A DNA stretch of 50,632 nt from contig JABFRM010000024.1 in the NCBI GenBank assembly GCA_013141155.1, positions 1-50,632 of the forward strand, written 5' to 3'. The position numbers and the translations under genes were made by a program. Shown piece after piece: positions 46,466 to 50,632 of this stretch. The stretch's first letter is position 1, and every line of letters starts with the position of its first letter. The notes beneath the pieces are model-generated. The model was not told where the DNA came from, did not search any database, and saw only the letters and a list, made by a program, of their open reading frames with translations. The stretch comes from Methylococcaceae bacterium. Its GTDB lineage: Bacteria; Pseudomonadota; Gammaproteobacteria; Methylococcales; Methylomonadaceae.

Positions 46466-46585
46466 ACAATGCCCTTGCGCTTGCCAAGTGTCATACCAGT
46501 GTTGTTCGATTGCCTGTGGAGCGTAGGTTTTTTCCATGATGAAGGGGGGGGATAATCAAAAAATAATAAGTGGCATTTTAGCGTG
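46466..46585 (-). pseudogene. valS: Duplicate fragment of the valS 5' end
   Basis: About 72 bases match the first ~24 codons of valS at roughly 90% identity, including the start (MEKTYAP, WYDTW, AQGH), and a further ~45 upstream bases match less well. The corresponding original is 44413-44540, same orientation, about 2.05 kb away. After about 24 codons the frame leaves valS and stops at once. It is not functional. The rest of the gap to 46803 shows nothing recognised. Confidence 0.85.
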
Positions 46586-46803
46586 TCTTTACGCCTTTGC
46601 GTGAGTTTAGCCACTATTGCTGTGGATATTGGCATAGAAAAACTTATTTTGACCGAGATTTTTTTTTATGATAAAAACAGTGCCGATATTTTGCGTAATT
46701 AAACTTTTTTCTATTTAATTCTGTTACATTAAAAATCGGCAGAGATTAAGAGTGACACATTCTCACTAAATTTAATAACGATAATAAAAAACCATAAATC
46801 CGT

Positions 46804-48051
46804 GTGAAAAATAATACCGCTACCGCAACAAAGTCTTTAGATATTGGGCATTTTATCAATCGCTTGCAAACCTTATTTGTGGGGTTGTTAAGGGTATGGT
46901 CTATCCCGATTGTATTGATGTTAAGTCTGGCCTCTGGGTTTACCACTTTTTATGGCTTATCTAATTTCATATTGCCGTGGATTGCTTTGGTTATAACCAT
47001 TGCGATTCAATCCATTATTGTCATTTGTTCCCTCGAATTAGCGGGTATGCACTGGCGAGCTAATCGGCTGCGCTACTTGACGGTGGTGCTATCTTTATTG
47101 GTGGCGTTACTGGCGTCGGTTTCGTTTTCTTATTTCAAATTTTATGAAATATCGGAACAAGACACCTTGCATATCAAAAAGTTAAATCAACTAAAGGGCG
47201 GTATAAAACAGTATGTCGATGATATTTTGGTCATTAAAAATCTGACGTTGGTTGCGCAAAACAAAGTGCTTGAGAAGGCTGCTGAGGAAGTGTCGCAAGC
47301 TTATTTTGGCACTCATCCGCAAGTTGCGCCGGACTTTAAAAATCATGTGGGCGAAGGTCGTTTTTGGCGGCATTATAATCAGCTATATAAAGAAAAAAAA
47401 CATACGTTGGAAAAATTTGAGCAAGATTTTAAAGTCTTGGATACCAGTATTCGTAATGTTCAAGTCAGTTTAAATGAGCTGGATGTTAGTAATAAACCAG
47501 AACAAGCTTACCAAACGTTCATGACGCATTTTCAGGAGGTGCAATCTAAAGTCAATCAATTGCCAAATTTGAGTAACCAACCGCTTCCAAGTGCGCCGTT
47601 GTTGATGACGTATAGCCAATTTGCACAAACGGTAAAGCCCTCTTTTGATATGTGGTCGGGTTTTTCGTTATTTGCCTTTATTTGCGCCGCGATGGTGGAT
47701 TTTTTTACGGTTTTATTGTCTTATCGACTGGAATTTAATGCGCCGGGACCGTTAACCAAAGATGAAGAAAACTTGGTTTTTGAATGTTTGCGAGAGTTTA
47801 CGCAGTTTAAGATTAACGCCAATGATGAATTGCAAATCGTAATTGAAAAAACGCCCTTGGAAAAAGCGCGGCATTATTCGGATTGGTCAAGAATGTTTGC
47901 GGTAGGGTTGCTGTTAAATCGCGGTTTTTTAAGAAAAATTGATGACCGCACCGTGGAATTTTCGCCTAATCTTTATCCGTTGATCTCGGATAAAATGGGT
48001 GAAAAATTACGCCAACGTCAACAAGCCGCCATTAAAACAGTACATTCGTGA
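46804..48051 (+). CDS. Four-helix membrane protein with periplasmic coiled region, unknown function
   Basis: 415 residues. Three helices near the N-terminus (about 31-51, 56-80, 91-113), a ~170-residue polar helical region (about 114-282), a fourth helix (~285-308) and a ~105-residue C-terminal domain with PLTKDEENLVFECLREF and a DRTVEFSPNLYPLIS strand-like end. By helix count the middle and C-terminal regions are on opposite sides of the membrane. No family recognised. The GTG start is the only candidate before the first helix. The next gene begins 7 bases after its stop, so the two are probably an operon. Confidence 0.72.
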   Translation: MKNNTATATKSLDIGHFINRLQTLFVGLLRVWSIPIVLMLSLASGFTTFYGLSNFILPWIALVITIAIQSIIVICSLELAGMHWRANRLRYLTVVLSLLVALLASVSFSYFKFYEISEQDTLHIKKLNQLKGGIKQYVDDILVIKNLTLVAQNKVLEKAAEEVSQAYFGTHPQVAPDFKNHVGEGRFWRHYNQLYKEKKHTLEKFEQDFKVLDTSIRNVQVSLNELDVSNKPEQAYQTFMTHFQEVQSKVNQLPNLSNQPLPSAPLLMTYSQFAQTVKPSFDMWSGFSLFAFICAAMVDFFTVLLSYRLEFNAPGPLTKDEENLVFECLREFTQFKINANDELQIVIEKTPLEKARHYSDWSRMFAVGLLLNRGFLRKIDDRTVEFSPNLYPLISDKMGEKLRQRQQAAIKTVHS

Positions 48052-48057
48052 CGCATT

Positions 48058-49278
48058 ATGAATAATAGTTTAAATACACAACCTATGGCGAATAGCCAAT
48101 ATGGTGATCTTCAGGTCATTGATGAACAATGGGATTCTGGATTTGATGCCGAACGTTGTTTGGTGTTCGCAAAAATAGGTCCTTATCAAAAATTATTTCC
48201 CAGGCCTGAGCAGTTTACACAACGTTTTTATCATACGTTGTTTCCATTGCCAATTGAGCATTGGCAAGTTCAAGATCAAGTTGGGCTATACGATGATTTT
48301 TGTACAATTGCTGTTGAATTAGACATTCGCTTTCAGGCAACTTTTGATTATGTCACCAAAAATGCCGTGGCGCTCGAATATATTAATACTAATATTAAAG
48401 CCGCTTATGATGATTTAGTGCGCAATATTGTTCAGTCTAAGTTGCTTAATTTGGATGATGCCCGTTGGGTGCAAAATGGTTTGTCGTCGGTTGAAAAAGC
48501 CATTGCATTAGCGGTGAGTGAGTTGTTTCTTCTGCATGATTTGCAAGCGATGACGAGTTGTTTGCTTAAACCCACATTTAGAGCATTTCCTGAGCTTAAG
48601 TTTAAAGAAGATGCCGCTTATTTATTGGTGTTGAAAAAAAGTTATGAATTAACCCAGCAAAAACAACAAACGCAATTTTCACATGAACAGCAAATAGAGC
48701 AGCAAAAACAGGAACAAGAAAAAGTTAAGCTGGAAAATTTACAAGCTGCCAATGCGTTAGTGCTGTTAAAGCAGGCGCAAGATGCCGAACATCTTAAAAA
48801 AATGTTGCTTGATCAGGAAATTCAGCAGCTTGAACGCTTTGCCGTGGAGCGACGCTTACACAGTGATAAAGTAAAGCAAGAAACCTTATTAAATGAATTG
48901 TCCTTAAATGGAAAATTTGAACAACTTGAAAAACAAGAGTTTCTTGAAAGACAGTTGGCTGAAAAAACCATTGATGAAAAAATGGCGCATCAACATAAAA
49001 TTAAAGAAAAAGAATTGGCGGCAAAAATTAAATTGTACGATGCCGAAAAGCAGAGTTGGGGTAAGGTCAAAGAGCAATCACAGCAGGATGAATTAAAACA
49101 AAGACAGCGGCAAAAGCAATTGCAGATTAACGCTGAAATTGAAAATAAAGCCTATTTGCATAGACAGCAACTGCTTTTAGAGAATCAGCTCATGCTTGAA
49201 AAGCTCAGGCAAAGTACGAAGTCAACCCCTGAAATGCTTGGGGATACGCTGGCTAAAAATCAATCAGGAGTTAAATGA
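48058..49278 (+). CDS. Soluble SPFH-like / long coiled-coil protein
   Basis: 406 residues. Residues ~15-190 look like an SPFH (band 7/prohibitin) domain: QDQVGLYDDFCTIAVELDIR, RFQATFDYV and NTNIKAAYDDLVRNIVQSKL have the spacing of that fold. No signal peptide or membrane helix. Residues ~195-390 are a Gln/Lys/Glu-rich coiled coil (QKQEQEKVKLENLQAANALV). SPFH proteins usually form membrane-associated rings or scaffolds; here the anchor may come from the membrane protein encoded just upstream. The SPFH assignment is by eye and moderate. It sits one base from the DksA-like gene. Confidence 0.65.
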   Translation: MNNSLNTQPMANSQYGDLQVIDEQWDSGFDAERCLVFAKIGPYQKLFPRPEQFTQRFYHTLFPLPIEHWQVQDQVGLYDDFCTIAVELDIRFQATFDYVTKNAVALEYINTNIKAAYDDLVRNIVQSKLLNLDDARWVQNGLSSVEKAIALAVSELFLLHDLQAMTSCLLKPTFRAFPELKFKEDAAYLLVLKKSYELTQQKQQTQFSHEQQIEQQKQEQEKVKLENLQAANALVLLKQAQDAEHLKKMLLDQEIQQLERFAVERRLHSDKVKQETLLNELSLNGKFEQLEKQEFLERQLAEKTIDEKMAHQHKIKEKELAAKIKLYDAEKQSWGKVKEQSQQDELKQRQRQKQLQINAEIENKAYLHRQQLLLENQLMLEKLRQSTKSTPEMLGDTLAKNQSGVK

Positions 49279-49279
49279 T

Positions 49280-49621
49280 ATGCAGGATGACGAACAATTA
49301 CGCGGTAATTTAATTAAAATGCTTGAGGATTTGAATGTCCGTTTGGGCAAAATTACTCAAGAGGTAAAGCATGTTGATGGCCCGGTTTCACAGGATTTTG
49401 CTGAGCAAGCCGTAGAGAACGAAAATAACGAAGTATTGGATGCAATAGGCACGGCCACGCGTAGCGAAATAGAAAAAATAAAGTTGGCGTTGGTTAGAAT
49501 TGATAAAGGCGAATATGGTATTTGCCAAAGTTGTGGTGAAAAAATCGGCAATGAGCGCCTAGCAGTTGTGCCTTTTTCAAGCCTGTGCATTAAATGTGCG
49601 ACGTTATCGGAAGGGTGTTAG
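49280..49621 (+). CDS. Short DksA/TraR-type zinc-finger protein
   Basis: 113 residues: an N-terminal coiled coil and a C4 zinc finger (C82, C85, C103, C106; C-x2-C-x17-C-x2-C) in GICQSCGEKI and SLCIKCA. The tip element DFAEQA resembles the DxxDxA motif by which DksA acts in the RNA polymerase secondary channel, with Asp and Glu at the acidic positions. AGGAG nine bases before this ATG decides the start; the longer frame overlaps the coiled-coil gene. Shorter than DksA (~150), closer to TraR/DksA2-like proteins. Third gene of an apparent operon. Confidence 0.85.
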   Translation: MQDDEQLRGNLIKMLEDLNVRLGKITQEVKHVDGPVSQDFAEQAVENENNEVLDAIGTATRSEIEKIKLALVRIDKGEYGICQSCGEKIGNERLAVVPFSSLCIKCATLSEGC

Positions 49622-49702
49622 TGTAATATTGTCGGTACAGGGTGTGTTAAAACAGTGTAAAATCCAGCCTTTGAATTTATATTTATACGTTACGATGGCT
49701 GT

Positions 49703-49918
49703 TTAATGCAAGGGATATGCAATGTCGAAGCCTTTTATAATACAACCACTTAGTTTTATTATAAAAGGCTCCGACTGGTTATGTTTTGCTTTACGCGTGT
49801 ATTGCCGTTGGTCACGGAAAATTTGTGCCTTATTAAATTTAAACGCATTTTTAGCCACCAGATTAGGGGTATTGAAGCCCTGATCTATTGATTTTTTGGA
49901 TTTAAGTTGTTTAGCCAT
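49703..49918 (-). CDS. Small basic protein (DUF7230-like)
   Basis: 71 residues. NLVAKNAFKFNKAQIFRDQR and KHNQSEPF resemble a family of short basic proteins (NP-VAK-x-FNKA-x-F-x-DRK). The function is unknown. AAGGGG lies six bases upstream of the ATG. The last ~20 codons overlap a large inverted repeat and look unlike the family, so the original gene may have ended earlier or its 3' end may have been altered. Confidence 0.5.
   Translation of the reverse strand: MAKQLKSKKSIDQGFNTPNLVAKNAFKFNKAQIFRDQRQYTRKAKHNQSEPFIIKLSGCIIKGFDIAYPLH
49724..49775. repeat. Long inverted repeat overlapping a small ORF
   Basis: Arms 49724-49741 and 49758-49775 (GTCGAAGCCTTTTATAAT and ATTATAAAAGGCTCCGAC) match at 17 of 18 positions around a 16-base loop. 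It lies inside the 3' end of the small basic-protein gene and may be a terminator-like hairpin or a REP-like insertion. Confidence 0.6.
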
Positions 49919-50005
49919 GGTTTACCCCTTTAATTTTACGATTAAGCCTAAGTTTGATATTACCAAAATACCCGTACTATTTTATTCCAAATATTGGATG
50001 CCTGT

Positions 50006-50632
50006 GTGAAATTTAATAAAGAGTTTGATGTTATTGTGATTGGTGGTGGCCATGCCGGAACTGAAGCTGCTTTAGCTTCCGCACGTTCGGGGGCGGCTAC
50101 GCTGTTGCTCACGCAAAATATTGAAACGCTGGGGCAAATGAGTTGCAATCCGGCGATTGGCGGGATTGGCAAAGGGCATTTGGTTAAAGAAATTGATGCC
50201 TTGGGCGGCATCATGGCGCAGGCGATAGATCAAGCGGGTATTCATTTCCGTGTCCTCAATGCCAGCAAAGGGCCTGCCGTAAGAGCCACTCGTGCGCAAG
50301 CGGATCGTTTGTTATATAAGCAAACTATTAGAACAGCGCTGGAAAATCAACCGAATTTATCATTGTTCCAACAAACTGTTGCGGATTTGATTGTCGAAAA
50401 TGACCGCGTCGTGGGTGTTAAAACGCAGATGGGCTTAAGTTTTATGGCCCGCGCGGTGGTATTAACGGCGGGTACATTTTTGGGTGGCAAGATTCACATC
50501 GGCCTGGAAAACTATACCGGTGGGCGCGCAGGTGATCCAGCCTCTATTGCGTTATCACACCGCTTACGGGAACTGCCGCTGCGTGTAGAGCGCTTAAAAA
50601 CCGGTACACCGCCACGTATCAATGGTTTAACC
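50006..50632 (+). CDS. mnmG: tRNA uridine-5-carboxymethylaminomethyl modification enzyme MnmG, 3' end outside window
   Basis: FAD-dependent partner of MnmE in forming the (carboxymethyl)aminomethyl group on wobble uridine 34 of several tRNAs. The N-terminal Rossmann motif [19 protein letters not shown] is followed by [49 protein letters not shown] and [10 protein letters not shown], all invariant MnmG features. The frame runs off the window after 209 codons. Start: GTG at 50006 (MKFNKEFDV); TTG at 49994 is possible. Confidence 0.97.
   Translation, partial: MKFNKEFDVIVIGGGHAGTEAALASARSGAATLLLTQNIETLGQMSCNPAIGGIGKGHLVKEIDALGGIMAQAIDQAGIHFRVLNASKGPAVRATRAQADRLLYKQTIRTALENQPNLSLFQQTVADLIVENDRVVGVKTQMGLSFMARAVVLTAGTFLGGKIHIGLENYTGGRAGDPASIALSHRLRELPLRVERLKTGTPPRINGLT

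Noticed and set aside
46453-46635. 60-residue minus-strand frame after the RTX gene
   Set aside because: It is an out-of-frame reading through the duplicated valS 5' end and adjacent non-coding sequence.

Overview
The window looks like a chromosomal segment of a gammaproteobacterial methylotroph, most likely a methanotroph of the order Methylococcales. This is an inference from gene content. There are genes for making pyrroloquinoline quinone (pqqABC), the cofactor of methanol dehydrogenase. There is a formaldehyde-activating-enzyme homologue, and both Entner-Doudoroff genes (edd, eda), which serve one variant of the ribulose monophosphate cycle. The housekeeping orders pssA-leuA and suhB/trmJ-cysE are of gammaproteobacterial type. 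No rRNA, tRNA or CRISPR array was seen. ctpA at the left edge and mnmG at the right edge are cut by the window.

Layout. 1-4 kb: C-terminal protease, a small acidic protein, the Fae homologue, and a RES/Xre toxin-antitoxin pair whose toxin is frameshifted. 4-13.6 kb: nadE, a secreted protein, pssA, a possible leader-peptide attenuator before leuA, a degenerate uracil-DNA-glycosylase-like gene, rimI, suhB, trmJ and cysE. 13.7-17 kb (minus strand): pqqA, a terminator, pqqB and pqqC, preceded by a fused monohaem cytochrome/outer-membrane barrel that resembles Cyc2. 17-28 kb: a pyruvate-carboxylase-type biotin carboxylase, PilZ, queD, DUF1249 and DUF2298 proteins, tag, a DevBCA/MacAB-like exporter, an M20 amidohydrolase and a CsiV-like protein. 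28-33 kb: edd, eda, a membrane glycosyltransferase and a hexose-6-phosphate mutarotase.

33.5-41.2 kb is a coherent uptake locus. A well-spaced sigma-54 promoter precedes an NrtA-like binding protein, a permease, a tandem-ATPase fusion (NrtC-like plus NrtD-like halves), a membrane protein with one c-haem motif, and an alginate-export-type porin. The promoter suggests nitrogen control and an anionic nitrogen source, but the substrate is not proven.

41.3-46.8 kb: valS, then an RTX-repeat protein lying between the true 5' end of valS and a diverged second copy of that 5' end. A ribbon-helix-helix antitoxin relic sits beside the second copy. 46.8-49.6 kb: a compact three-gene unit I do not recognise from the literature: a four-helix membrane protein, a soluble SPFH-like/coiled-coil protein and a short DksA/TraR zinc-finger protein. 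This unit and the sigma-54 uptake locus are the best candidates for undescribed systems.

The intergenic regions carry several families of short palindromic and MITE-like repeats. At least four elements share an internal palindrome of the CGTCATTCCGGC type inside different outer inverted repeats.
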